Source: a virus
DNA: 43,973 bases
Virus record (IMG/VR): IMGVR_UViG_3300027911_000025
Location: 1 to 43,973 of that record
Reading direction: 5' to 3' (one strand)
Below are positions 9,332-17,220 of this stretch, in pieces (the first letter of the stretch is position 1; every line of letters begins with the position of its first letter). The notes beneath the pieces are model-generated. The model was not told the DNA's origin. It worked only from the letters and a program-made list of their open reading frames with translations, and ran no database searches. The position numbers and the translations under genes were made by a program.

Positions 9332-10621
9332 ATGATGGATCCCGGATACCTTTCCTTCCTTGGCAACGCGCTGTCAGGCTATCAGGCCGGACGACAGCAG
9401 ATGTTTCAAAACAACCAGACGCTCGCCCAGCAGCAGCTTCAGCAACAGCAGCAGGACCAGCTCGACCAGTACCGCCAGGCGGCGCTTGCGGAACAAATGC
9501 GGGCATCGATGGCGAACGAAGGGCTTCAGGGCCAGGGGCTTTCCAACCAGTTCACGCTCGGGCTCGGGAACCTGGGCGTGAGTCAGCAAAACGCGAACAC
9601 CCAAATGATGGGAACCGCCGGGCAACTGGCGCTCGGTGGGCAGCGCAACCTGATCGACGCGGCCGGCGTCATCCCCGGCCTGTTCTCCGCGCTCGGCAAT
9701 ACTGGTGGACTGTCTCCTCAGGACCGGGCGTCCGTGGCGAATGGCACGCTGCAGTCCATCGGTCTCGGAAACGTGGCCGTCCCGCAGATATCCTTAAATC
9801 CGGTCTCCACCGCCCAGATCGCGGCAACGAACGCCGGAACGCTCGGGTCACTCGCCGCCACAGGCCAGAACTTTGTGGGCGCGCCGCCGGCGGCCGCTGC
9901 CAGTTTCACGAGCCAGGCGAACAACATCACCGGGAGCGTGGGACTGCCTCCGATGCCAAACACCGGCGTGATCCCGCCCTCGCCGGCGACCCGGCTTACC
10001 CAGACCCAGACGCAAGTGGAGGCCCAGCAGCCCGGAATCCAGAAGCTTGGGATCACGACCCAGGCGCAAACGGCCGCCAATGCGCTCGCGGAAACCACCC
10101 ACTTTAACAACGCCCAGGTGGCGCTTCAGGCACTCCAGATCCGGAACGCCCCGATGATGTCGCTGATGGGCACGATCTCGTCGGCGAACGATCAGTACGC
10201 CAAATCCACCCAGGAGCAGCTGGCGCAGGCGGCCAAAGACAATTCCGGCCAGCTCCAGGCGTTACTCACCCAGCGGCAGCAGATCCAGGCGCAAATGGGG
10301 GAGCTGACCAAGTCGATCGCGACGAACGTGGTGGTGGCAAACAACCCGGCCATGCTCTCCAACGTCCAGGCGTCGCTCAAAGATTACGCCCGGCAGCTCG
10401 ACGCGATCGAGGGCAAGATCACCACCGTGGTCGGCAAGCAGACCGTGCTCCAGGATCAATGGGGCTCGCGTATGAAAGGGATCATCTCCCCGCAAGCGGT
10501 GATGCAGATGCTGCAAAAGGCCAGAGGGGCGATGGTGCCCGGAGCGCAGTCCGCTCCGGCTCCGGCGGCTCCGGGGGCCGGTCTCTTTAACCCGTACGGC
10601 CTGCCGGGGATGGGAGGCTAA
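9332..10621 (+). CDS. Putative DNA ejection / internal virion protein (middle)
   Basis: The start is ATG 9332 (MMDPGYLSFLG), with GGAGG seven bases before it. The product has 429 residues. Residues about 20-60 are a glutamine-dense coiled coil (LAQQQLQQQQQ). The centre contains ITGSVGLPPMPNTG-type loops, and residues 230-390 are long amphipathic helices (QLAQAAKDNSGQLQALLTQRQQ). It has no signal peptide or enzyme motif. It lies between the two other ejection candidates with gaps of 11 and 2 bases, so the three are surely co-translated. I infer a structural or ejected internal protein. Confidence 0.6.
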   Translation: MMDPGYLSFLGNALSGYQAGRQQMFQNNQTLAQQQLQQQQQDQLDQYRQAALAEQMRASMANEGLQGQGLSNQFTLGLGNLGVSQQNANTQMMGTAGQLALGGQRNLIDAAGVIPGLFSALGNTGGLSPQDRASVANGTLQSIGLGNVAVPQISLNPVSTAQIAATNAGTLGSLAATGQNFVGAPPAAAASFTSQANNITGSVGLPPMPNTGVIPPSPATRLTQTQTQVEAQQPGIQKLGITTQAQTAANALAETTHFNNAQVALQALQIRNAPMMSLMGTISSANDQYAKSTQEQLAQAAKDNSGQLQALLTQRQQIQAQMGELTKSIATNVVVANNPAMLSNVQASLKDYARQLDAIEGKITTVVGKQTVLQDQWGSRMKGIISPQAVMQMLQKARGAMVPGAQSAPAPAAPGAGLFNPYGLPGMGG

Positions 10622-10623
10622 CC

Positions 10624-13600
10624 ATGTTTCGTGGTCCGGATCCCCTGACGCCCTCTTTGGCGGGTCCCACTCCGCAGCTAAACCCTGCCCAGGGACTGAC
10701 CCCGCCAGCGCCAATCCCCATTAACTACCTGATGGGGCTCACCGCACCGGCGCTCCCAGGAATGGCTACCGCGTCCTCCTCGATGCTGACGCCGCCGGCC
10801 ATGCCTCCCATGTCGCCCCTGCCGACGCTGCCGACGCTGTTCAACAATCCGCTGTTCGGGGTGCCCGGCACGATCCCCCAGGCGCTGGGCCAGCTGGACT
10901 GGCAAAACATCGAGCGCCAGCGCTGGGACGCGATGGGCAAATCGCTCCTGGCGGGCCAGGGGATCGGATCGGCGGCCGCCGTGCCCGTGCCGCCGGTGCC
11001 GGTCCGGTTTGGCGCCGATCAGCGCAATGCGATGAACGCTCCCGTGGACGCCTTCATGGACCGCCAGGTGGCGCCGCGCCTCGAGACGCTGGGGCGAAAC
11101 GCCGCATCCGCTGCCATTCCTCTCCTTACTGGTGCGTTTACCGGTGCGGTCGGAGGATCGCTCTTTGGCGGGCTGGGGGCAATCCCTGGCGCGATCGGCG
11201 GGGCGGCCTTTGGCCTGGGCGGTGCGCTCGGGGCAGGTGCGCTGCAGAACGCGGTAGGCCCGATGGTGACCGGCCAGTCCTACTGGGACCAGCAGCAGGC
11301 GCGCGAAGCGCAGCTAAACGCGCAGCACCCCCTGTGGGCCGCTGCGGGCCAGGTGGCCCCGGCACTGCTTACCGGGAGCCCCTTAAACGTCGGCGCTTTA
11401 ATGTCGGGCGAAGAAGGGGCACTCGGGAACGCGGCCGCGCAGTACGGCGCCGGTCTGGGGATGGAAGGCGTCAATCAGCTGATGTCAGGCCAGTTTGACC
11501 CAGGGCGCCTCTTTGGGATGCCGCTTTTGAACACACTGGCCGCCGGCGGAGGATCCACAGAGCTGGGGGCAGCGTTGCACGCTTCAGGGGAAGCGTTTGG
11601 CGGGCAACTGGCCAAGTCGTTCCAGGTCCTGCCACCAGAGACACAGGGCGGTACGATTCTCGGTAGCGGACTCGGCGGAGCACAGGGCGCACTGCCGCTT
11701 CATTTCCCCACCACGACTCCGGATTCTCCCGAATGGACTGTTTCTGCGTCGGGAGTCGCTTCAAAAACATCCTTGCCTGTGGATGCACTCAAGCCGTCGG
11801 ATAACCGGTACCTGTTCCTTCCACAAGACGCCGAAGCACTGGCGAAATACGCCCACGACAACAACCTGCGAATCCAAAACCAATTTTACTCGCCGAGCGC
11901 GACCGGTGATTACACACCATCGAATCCGGATGCTCCCTACTGGCAGCGACCGGAAAACAAGATCGTCCTTCCTGGTGGTGTCGGTATTGCTCAGATTGAC
12001 CCGAACTACGGGGTGATCACGGGGAGCAGTGGGGCGCCTTTCGCAACGCGACTGTTCCGCCAAGGATTGCCGGCGGGAAGCGTCAAAGGGTCCGATGTCC
12101 CACAAAATGCGTCTATCACAGCGTATGTTTTGCATCCTGCCCGTAATGCTTTCCAGGAAACGACGCCGCTACGGGCTTACCTCCAGGAAATCCAACAGCG
12201 TGTCGAAGACGGGCAGCTTGATCCCCACGAGATTGATCTGGTTGTTGGGCACTCTGCCCAAAAAGCAGGTGCGCCTAATATCACGACACTCAACGATGCT
12301 ATTAACGATTTGCGTAACGGTGGAGTTGAACTGAATACTCTGGCGAAACGAAATGAGTTTGTCGGCACGCTATCTGGTGACGATATCAGATCGATAGCCG
12401 GACACCCTGGCTTGGACGTCGCCAAAGGCGCGGTGGACTATCAGGGGGCGGGTCCCTATCGAACTGTTGCTATAGGGCTTCAGGACCCCACAAAACCGAT
12501 GCAAACGCTGCCACAGATGGGGCTAAGCGCCAACCCGGATTTCAATGTGGGTATACCAGGATTACGCCTGGGAGACACCGCCAATGTTCCGGTTTTCGAT
12601 CTGGCCCGCCAGTCTATACACGACGATTTTTGGCACGCGATACAATCAGGGAACACCGATGCGATTCGGAAGGTAGTCCGGAGCTTGGACATGTTCAACC
12701 GCCCAAGCCTTGAAGCCACCCCGGATTTATTGGCCCGGTTAGCGTATCCCTTGGAAAGGTCGCAGGTCGGAAATGGAAACGGAAGTACCCAAAATGGTGG
12801 AAGCCCCAGTACAATCCCGCAAGAAGCTATCGGAAATGACTCCGGAGGAACGGGAAGCGCTTTTCGACAAGGCCCACAAGAAGGCGGTGCAGGAAATCCA
12901 GGAGCAGCAGGAGATGTCGGAGTACCTGGAGGACGCAGCCAACCGGGCAATGTGGAAGAAAACGCCCCAGGAAACGGCGGACCTGATCCGGGGACTGGCG
13001 CATCCAGTACCCCAACTCCCGAAGGAGTAGTCCCGCCAAAACCGACGGGGACAAATCCCACAAACTCTCCGCTGGGCGACCAGGTGGGCGACATCCAATT
13101 GATGGGGTCCCTGGGGCCCGCCGGCGTGCTCGCCCATGCGTTTTTGTCCGGCATCACCTCCAAGGATCCCACCGGGTCGACTCCCATCCAGAACCTCCTC
13201 ACTGTCCGCAAGGCGATGCAGATGTCGCCGTCCTCGATCTTTGGCCGGGTGCTCGTCGAGAACTCGGTGTCGGAGCTCGGGAACGAACTGGCCCGGCTCC
13301 CGGCCGCGATCGGGGACGCGGCTCGCGTTGCGGCCGCCAAAGGCCTGATCGGCCAGGTCAAGGTCGGCCAGACCACACTCGGGGATATCCTGGGCGGGCA
13401 GCGCCAGGTGCAGGGCGCGTTTAGCCGGGACTTCTTCGATGCGGCCCGAACGGCCGCCACCCAGGGCGTGCAGCAGGCCAAGCAGATCCTCGCGCAGGGA
13501 CACGTGCCAAACGACCCGCTGGCCTCTGGCCACAACGAGCTGACGCCCGGCCAGGCGGGGATGGTGGACCTGAACGAGTATGCCTCCAAGTCCCCGGTCA

Positions 13601-14910
13601 TGAACGCGCTGGTGAACGGGATCTACCGCGGGATCTCCGCCCAGGACCGCATCACGCGCGTGTTCGGATACCAGCGCTCCTTAAACGAACAGGCCACGAT
13701 GCTCGCCCAGGCAGAGGCCCAGGCGGCGCAGCAGATGGGGAAACCGGCCGTGGACGTGGCGGCGCGCCGGGCACAGCTGCTGGCAAGTCCCACCGAGGCG
13801 ATGCACCTCCAGGCGATCGTGGACAGCGAAGAAGCCACTTTCCAGAACGACAACGCGATCGCATCCGCCTGGAAATCCGCCCGCGACAAGTTCAAGGACG
13901 CCACCGCCGGCAACCCCGCGCTGGACACCATCGGCTCCGTGCTGTTTCCCTTCGTGAAGACCCCGTCCAACATCATCGGCCGCACGCTCGAGTACGCGGT
14001 GGGAGCCGCCTACGCTCCGGTGAAAGCGGGTCTGCAGATCAAGACCGAAGTCCAGAACCAGCAGCGGCTCCAGAGCGCCCAGGACAATCTCCAGACGTTG
14101 CTCGGGAAACCCTCTTTCGGGTCCGCGACGCCAGAAGCCTGGGCGCAGTCCAAAGGGCTCTACGACGATACCCAGGCCGCCCGCGCCGAGCTGAAAGCCG
14201 CGGCCGACGCGGCCGCCAGCCGGGCGTTTGGTCCGGAGCAGCAAAAGGCGTTTGCCGAAACCTTTGGCCGGGGCATGACCGGGCTCGGGCTGGTGGCGCT
14301 TGGGGCGTACCTGAACAACCACGGGATCCTGACCGGCAAAAACGTGGCCGACTCGGACGCGACCGACCGGGAGAAGATGCAGCTGCCGGAGGGCTCGATC
14401 CGGGTAGGAGACACCTGGCTAAACGTCTCCGATATGCTGCCCTTCGGTTCGCTCATGGCCTTAGGCGCCACGATCAACGAGCAAAACCACAAGATCGATT
14501 CGGCGTCGGGCCGCTGGTCCAACCCGGTCTTAAACACCGGCGCGTCGCTGATCAACGAGGTGGGATCCGAACCGCTGATCGGCGGGATCGCCTCGATCAA
14601 GGACCTGGGCCAGCCGAACAAACTGGCGCGCTTTATCGGCAGCCTGGGCTCCTCCTTTATCCCGAAAGGCGTTCGGGAGATCGCCGTCTCGATGGATCCC
14701 CTGAAGCGCCAGATCCGGCCCGGTATCCAGGGGATCTCCGACGCGTTTGCCCAGAACATTCCTGGCCAGGGGCTGCCGGGCTGGGGGCTGCCAGGGCGAG
14801 AAACCCTGTGGCCCCGCCCGGCGATGAACCTGAAGGCCGGACCGGCAGCGTTCCTGCCGGGTGAACCTGTAAAGGGCGGCCCGACCACGCCCTACATTTT
14901 CACCAAGTAG
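10624..14910 (+). CDS. Giant internal virion / ejection protein with an inserted low-GC segment
   Basis: The frame encodes 1428 residues from ATG 10624. Residues 130-240 are a glycine/alanine-rich hydrophobic stretch (GAVGGSLFGGLGAIPGAIGG) able to enter a membrane. Residues about 380-710 (DNA near 11760-12760) are lower in G+C and have a different residue use, so they look like an inserted domain whose family I do not recognise. Residues about 715-810 are a G/P/S/T-rich linker. The C-terminal 600 residues are helical and alanine-rich, with hydrophobic patches near VGLGLVALGAYLN. It ends with PTTPYIFTK. Size, position and composition match the largest ejection protein of podoviruses. The linker is overprinted by another convincing frame at 12773-13030. 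Confidence 0.65.
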   Translation: MFRGPDPLTPSLAGPTPQLNPAQGLTPPAPIPINYLMGLTAPALPGMATASSSMLTPPAMPPMSPLPTLPTLFNNPLFGVPGTIPQALGQLDWQNIERQRWDAMGKSLLAGQGIGSAAAVPVPPVPVRFGADQRNAMNAPVDAFMDRQVAPRLETLGRNAASAAIPLLTGAFTGAVGGSLFGGLGAIPGAIGGAAFGLGGALGAGALQNAVGPMVTGQSYWDQQQAREAQLNAQHPLWAAAGQVAPALLTGSPLNVGALMSGEEGALGNAAAQYGAGLGMEGVNQLMSGQFDPGRLFGMPLLNTLAAGGGSTELGAALHASGEAFGGQLAKSFQVLPPETQGGTILGSGLGGAQGALPLHFPTTTPDSPEWTVSASGVASKTSLPVDALKPSDNRYLFLPQDAEALAKYAHDNNLRIQNQFYSPSATGDYTPSNPDAPYWQRPENKIVLPGGVGIAQIDPNYGVITGSSGAPFATRLFRQGLPAGSVKGSDVPQNASITAYVLHPARNAFQETTPLRAYLQEIQQRVEDGQLDPHEIDLVVGHSAQKAGAPNITTLNDAINDLRNGGVELNTLAKRNEFVGTLSGDDIRSIAGHPGLDVAKGAVDYQGAGPYRTVAIGLQDPTKPMQTLPQMGLSANPDFNVGIPGLRLGDTANVPVFDLARQSIHDDFWHAIQSGNTDAIRKVVRSLDMFNRPSLEATPDLLARLAYPLERSQVGNGNGSTQNGGSPSTIPQEAIGNDSGGTGSAFRQGPQEGGAGNPGAAGDVGVPGGRSQPGNVEENAPGNGGPDPGTGASSTPTPEGVVPPKPTGTNPTNSPLGDQVGDIQLMGSLGPAGVLAHAFLSGITSKDPTGSTPIQNLLTVRKAMQMSPSSIFGRVLVENSVSELGNELARLPAAIGDAARVAAAKGLIGQVKVGQTTLGDILGGQRQVQGAFSRDFFDAARTAATQGVQQAKQILAQGHVPNDPLASGHNELTPGQAGMVDLNEYASKSPVMNALVNGIYRGISAQDRITRVFGYQRSLNEQATMLAQAEAQAAQQMGKPAVDVAARRAQLLASPTEAMHLQAIVDSEEATFQNDNAIASAWKSARDKFKDATAGNPALDTIGSVLFPFVKTPSNIIGRTLEYAVGAAYAPVKAGLQIKTEVQNQQRLQSAQDNLQTLLGKPSFGSATPEAWAQSKGLYDDTQAARAELKAAADAAASRAFGPEQQKAFAETFGRGMTGLGLVALGAYLNNHGILTGKNVADSDATDREKMQLPEGSIRVGDTWLNVSDMLPFGSLMALGATINEQNHKIDSASGRWSNPVLNTGASLINEVGSEPLIGGIASIKDLGQPNKLARFIGSLGSSFIPKGVREIAVSMDPLKRQIRPGIQGISDAFAQNIPGQGLPGWGLPGRETLWPRPAMNLKAGPAAFLPGEPVKGGPTTPYIFTK
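12773..13030 (+). CDS. Nested 85-residue frame overprinting the linker of the giant ejection protein
   Basis: In the frame one base ahead of the large gene, ATG 12773 opens 85 codons ending at TAG 13030. The peptide looks like a normal soluble helical protein, rich in E, K and Q with amphipathic spacing: MTPEEREALFDKAHKKAVQ, then ADLIRG near the end. The main frame across the same bases gives a featureless G/P/S/N/T linker. A weak AGG lies six bases before the ATG. Either a true overlapping gene is translated from within the large one, or the linker is the out-of-frame image of an older separate gene. I cannot assign a function. Confidence 0.5.
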   Translation: METEVPKMVEAPVQSRKKLSEMTPEEREALFDKAHKKAVQEIQEQQEMSEYLEDAANRAMWKKTPQETADLIRGLAHPVPQLPKE

Positions 14911-15342
14911 ATGACTACCGATTTTGCGCAGATTATCACCGGCCTTTCTGGAGTCCTGGTGGGCGTCATTTCCGCGCTGTCCGCTCGCTCTATCGCAACC
15001 CGCACCTCGCGTGCGCAGGAGAAAAAAGACGACGCGACGGCAAATGCGGCAATCTATAGCGATGCGAACAAAACGGCACTCGAGTGGGCCAAGCTCTACG
15101 AGGGGGTCACCCGGCAGTACAACGGCGTCCAGGCCCAGTACAACGAAGCCGAAGCCAAGATCAACCGCCTCGCCGATAAGATCGACAATCTCGAGAAAGA
15201 AATCAAGCGGGTCGAGAGCGAGAAAACCAGCTGCGTCGAAGCACTCGCACAGGCACGCGCAGAGATCATCGCACTCCGGAATCGGGAGCAAGCCTACATC
15301 CGCCAGATCGAGGAATTCAAGAAAGGGGAAATGCGCGGTTGA
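14911..15342 (+). CDS. Membrane-anchored coiled-coil protein, possible inner-membrane spanin
   Basis: A 143-residue protein whose ATG follows the previous TAG directly. Residues about 6-27 (IITGLSGVLVGVISALSA) are one transmembrane helix. Residues 70-140 are a long charged coiled coil (INRLADKIDNLEKEIKRVE). An N-terminal anchor plus a coiled coil outside the membrane, placed at the head of a holin-endolysin cassette, is the layout of Rz-type inner-membrane spanins. I see no clear outer-membrane partner overlapping it. A holin accessory or tail-linked membrane protein is an alternative. Confidence 0.5.
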   Translation: MTTDFAQIITGLSGVLVGVISALSARSIATRTSRAQEKKDDATANAAIYSDANKTALEWAKLYEGVTRQYNGVQAQYNEAEAKINRLADKIDNLEKEIKRVESEKTSCVEALAQARAEIIALRNREQAYIRQIEEFKKGEMRG

Positions 15343-15358
15343 AAGGATTTCAACGAGG

Positions 15359-15679
15359 ATGACGCCTATGACGCAGGGCGGGGCGAACGTGCGCGGCTTT
15401 CTGATCGTCGCCATCGCTGTTTACATCGCTGTTTTTTCTGACGACCAGGTACTCGCCGCGATCCCGCCAGGGGTGAAGGTTATCATCCATGCGATCGCCA
15501 TCGGGCTGGTGACCTTCCGTGCTTACATCGATACATCAAATGCAGACGCCAAACAAACCGACAGACCTCAAATCGCACAACAAAACAATGCTGGCCCAGG
15601 TGCACCCAGCGCTGCGCCCCCGGATCCAGCTCATCCTCCAGTCGCTCCAGGTGCGGGGGTGCAGTCCCCGGATCCGTGA
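15359..15679 (+). CDS. Putative class II holin
   Basis: The start is ATG 15359 preceded by AAAGGA and CGAGG. A second in-frame ATG follows three codons later, which may give a dual-start holin/antiholin pair. The 106-residue product has two membrane helices, about residues 11-28 (RGFLIVAIAVYIAVFS) and 39-57 (VKVIIHAIAIGLVTF). A hydrophilic proline-rich tail follows. That topology next to an endolysin gene fits a two-helix holin, which would form the membrane lesions that time lysis. The tail-coding DNA overlaps the endolysin start by 92 bases. Confidence 0.65.
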   Translation: MTPMTQGGANVRGFLIVAIAVYIAVFSDDQVLAAIPPGVKVIIHAIAIGLVTFRAYIDTSNADAKQTDRPQIAQQNNAGPGAPSAAPPDPAHPPVAPGAGVQSPDP

Positions 15680-16046
15680 AGCCTGGCGCTCCCAAAACGA
15701 CCAGGCCCGGCTCTACGCGTCCGGCCAATCAAACGTCACCTGGTCCTTTCATAACGCTCAGGACCGCGACGGCAAGCCCGAAGCCTTGGCGGTGGACATC
15801 GTCGAGGACGGTGCGGACAGTCCCGCTTTCCCTTTGATGCTCGCGGCCGCCGTCCGCGCGGAGGACCTGTGCTGGGGCGGCGTGTGGGGCCTGACCAAGC
15901 GTCAACGAGAAATCGTGTGGGCGGCGGTGGACGCACGCGCCTGGGACGCCTGCGTGCGCCTCGGGACCGACCCGCAGCACGTGGAGATAAACGGGATCAC
16001 GCTCATTCAGGCACGCTCTGGAGAAAGGCCCTCTTATGGCAAATGA
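15588..16046 (+). CDS. Endolysin, peptidase M15-like (L-Ala-D-Glu or D-Ala-D-Ala type)
   Basis: From ATG 15588 the product has 152 residues. Three zinc-site features of M15 peptidases are visible: histidine 55 in TWSFHN, aspartate 70 in ALAVDIV, and histidine 131 in DPQHVEI. The tryptophan-glycine segment LCWGGVWG near residue 97 is also typical. The enzyme should cut the peptide part of peptidoglycan. It has no signal peptide, so it depends on the holin encoded just upstream, whose frame it overlaps. An earlier in-frame ATG at 15519 would add 23 poor residues, and I prefer 15588. A structural M15 protein of the tail is a less likely alternative. Confidence 0.85.
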   Translation: MLAQVHPALRPRIQLILQSLQVRGCSPRIREAWRSQNDQARLYASGQSNVTWSFHNAQDRDGKPEALAVDIVEDGADSPAFPLMLAAAVRAEDLCWGGVWGLTKRQREIVWAAVDARAWDACVRLGTDPQHVEINGITLIQARSGERPSYGK

Positions 16047-16497
16047 TGCTTTGGCCGTCGCTGCCCGGAAAGCGATCCACGACCCGGCGTTCGTCTCCAC
16101 GCCGCACTGCTGCCAGATGTTTGTCCGCGAAGTCATCGAGGCGGTGTATGGGGACCGGTACGACGACTACCGCGCGGACACAGCGCTGCACGCGGCCCAG
16201 AAGTGGCAGGCGGCGGGCCTGGGGAAAAAGGTCGAGGACATCTCTGACTACCCGCAGACCGGTGACATCCTCTACAAGATGTTTAATGATGGGGACGCCG
16301 GCCACGTGGGGATCTACGTCGGCCGGATCGGGGACCCCCAGCCGGTGATCGGGTTGGTGGCGGAAAACTCCTCGACCTCGATCGGACGCGTCCAGGGGGC
16401 GAAGGGATACCGGAACCTGTCGGAATTTGGCGCGGTGGACCTGGTGGTGCGGCTCCCGGATCCGTCCCCGACCGCGAATAGCCCAGTCGGTGGTTAA
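16036..16497 (+). CDS. NlpC/P60- or CHAP-like cysteine hydrolase
   Basis: A 153-residue protein that overlaps the M15 gene by 11 bases. The order cysteine 25/26 (TPHCCQMFV), histidine 90 (GHVGIYVG) and asparagine 111 (VAENSS), with GDILYK before the histidine, is the catalytic layout of the NlpC/P60 and CHAP papain-like folds. These cut peptidoglycan stem peptides or amide bonds. No signal peptide is present. Together with the M15 enzyme the phage would have two cell-wall hydrolases side by side, either for lysis or with one used at entry. The fold assignment is good; substrate specificity is unknown. Confidence 0.75.
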   Translation: MANDALAVAARKAIHDPAFVSTPHCCQMFVREVIEAVYGDRYDDYRADTALHAAQKWQAAGLGKKVEDISDYPQTGDILYKMFNDGDAGHVGIYVGRIGDPQPVIGLVAENSSTSIGRVQGAKGYRNLSEFGAVDLVVRLPDPSPTANSPVGG

Positions 16498-16508
16498 AAC
16501 TCCATCGT
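16496..16508 (+). repeat. 13-bp direct repeat, left copy (flanks lipoprotein gene)
   Basis: AAAACTCCATCGT occurs here and again at 16965-16977. The two copies bracket the lipoprotein gene. On the minus strand both copies encode the end T-M-E-F-stop of the converging gene. Confidence 0.85.
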
Positions 16509-16550
16509 AACCAAGGAGGGGTTTCAAACAACAGTGTCCAAATCGGTGTT

Positions 16551-16961
16551 ATGAAACTCCTTTCTTGCTTTCTTGTACTCCTACTTTGTCTGATAACAGG
16601 TTGCGGGGCTCCAACCAATGGCGGCTATGGTTACAGCCCTGGAATAACTAGTCTTGAAGGCCTTAAAGTCGTCGCACAAGATGGTACTTTCCTTGGTGTG
16701 ATCTCTCGAAATCAGTACGCAGCCGAGTCAATGTCGAATGCGTATGGAAGTTACGGAAGCCAGTATTCGGCGACTTCGATTTTCAATCAGTATAGTGTCT
16801 ACGGTAGCCCTTACAGCGCACAATCGCCTTTCAATCAGTACACCGCCACCCCGCCTATCATCTTAAATGGCGACACCGCCGTCGATTATCTCACCGTAAA
16901 CACCTTCAAGACACCACGACTGGATCCCAACGCGGTGATCGCCTGGATGAAAGGGAATTGA
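16551..16961 (+). CDS. Lipoprotein with YGSxYS repeats, probable inserted cargo (moron) gene
   Basis: The 136-residue product begins with a lipoprotein signal peptide whose lipobox ends LITGC (cysteine 18). Residues 55-105 contain repeats of the form N-x-Y-G-x-Y-G-S-x-Y-S, a pattern shared by a family of small bacterial lipoproteins of unknown function. By eye its DNA is clearly lower in G+C than both neighbours. A good SD (AAGGAGGGG, 16513-16521) lies too far from the ATG but well placed for a GTG at 16533. That GTG would give a six-codon leader ending at TGA overlapped with the lipoprotein ATG, so translational coupling is possible. It is probably expressed from the prophage or late in infection to alter the cell envelope. 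Confidence 0.75.
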   Translation: MKLLSCFLVLLLCLITGCGAPTNGGYGYSPGITSLEGLKVVAQDGTFLGVISRNQYAAESMSNAYGSYGSQYSATSIFNQYSVYGSPYSAQSPFNQYTATPPIILNGDTAVDYLTVNTFKTPRLDPNAVIAWMKGN

Positions 16962-16962
16962 T

Positions 16963-17220
16963 TCAAAACTCCATCGTGAGCGTGTCTTCGTCCGCATCCT
17001 GAGCCTTGAGGCGGCGCACTTGGCCGGGCCAAACACCCCGGAACCGCAGGTTTAACGCGTGCCGGACTTCCTCGCACCAGACCTTGTAGGGATGCATCTC
17101 TCGCTGTCCGAACGGATAGGCATCCCTCAGTGCCCGGCGGACGGCGTTTTCATCCGCGTCCGCCGGAAGGCCCGCCAGTGTATCCCGAATCGTACTAGCC
17201 GCTCGATAACGCCAGGTCAT
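16963..17220 (-). CDS. Conserved small phage protein of unknown function (PFG..HPYKVW motif)
   Basis: An 85-residue basic protein read leftward from ATG 17220, which overlaps the upstream stop as ATGA. I recognise only the motif AYPFGQREMHPYKVWCEEVR (about residues 34-53), which recurs in small phage proteins without assigned function. It is the last gene of the leftward early operon and meets the rightward lipoprotein gene tail to tail with one base between. No hairpin terminator is visible at that meeting point. Confidence 0.65.
   Translation of the reverse strand: MTWRYRAASTIRDTLAGLPADADENAVRRALRDAYPFGQREMHPYKVWCEEVRHALNLRFRGVWPGQVRRLKAQDADEDTLTMEF
16965..16977 (+). repeat. 13-bp direct repeat, right copy
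   Basis: This is the second copy of AAAACTCCATCGT. It lies in the last codons of the minus-strand gene ending at 16963. Confidence 0.85.
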
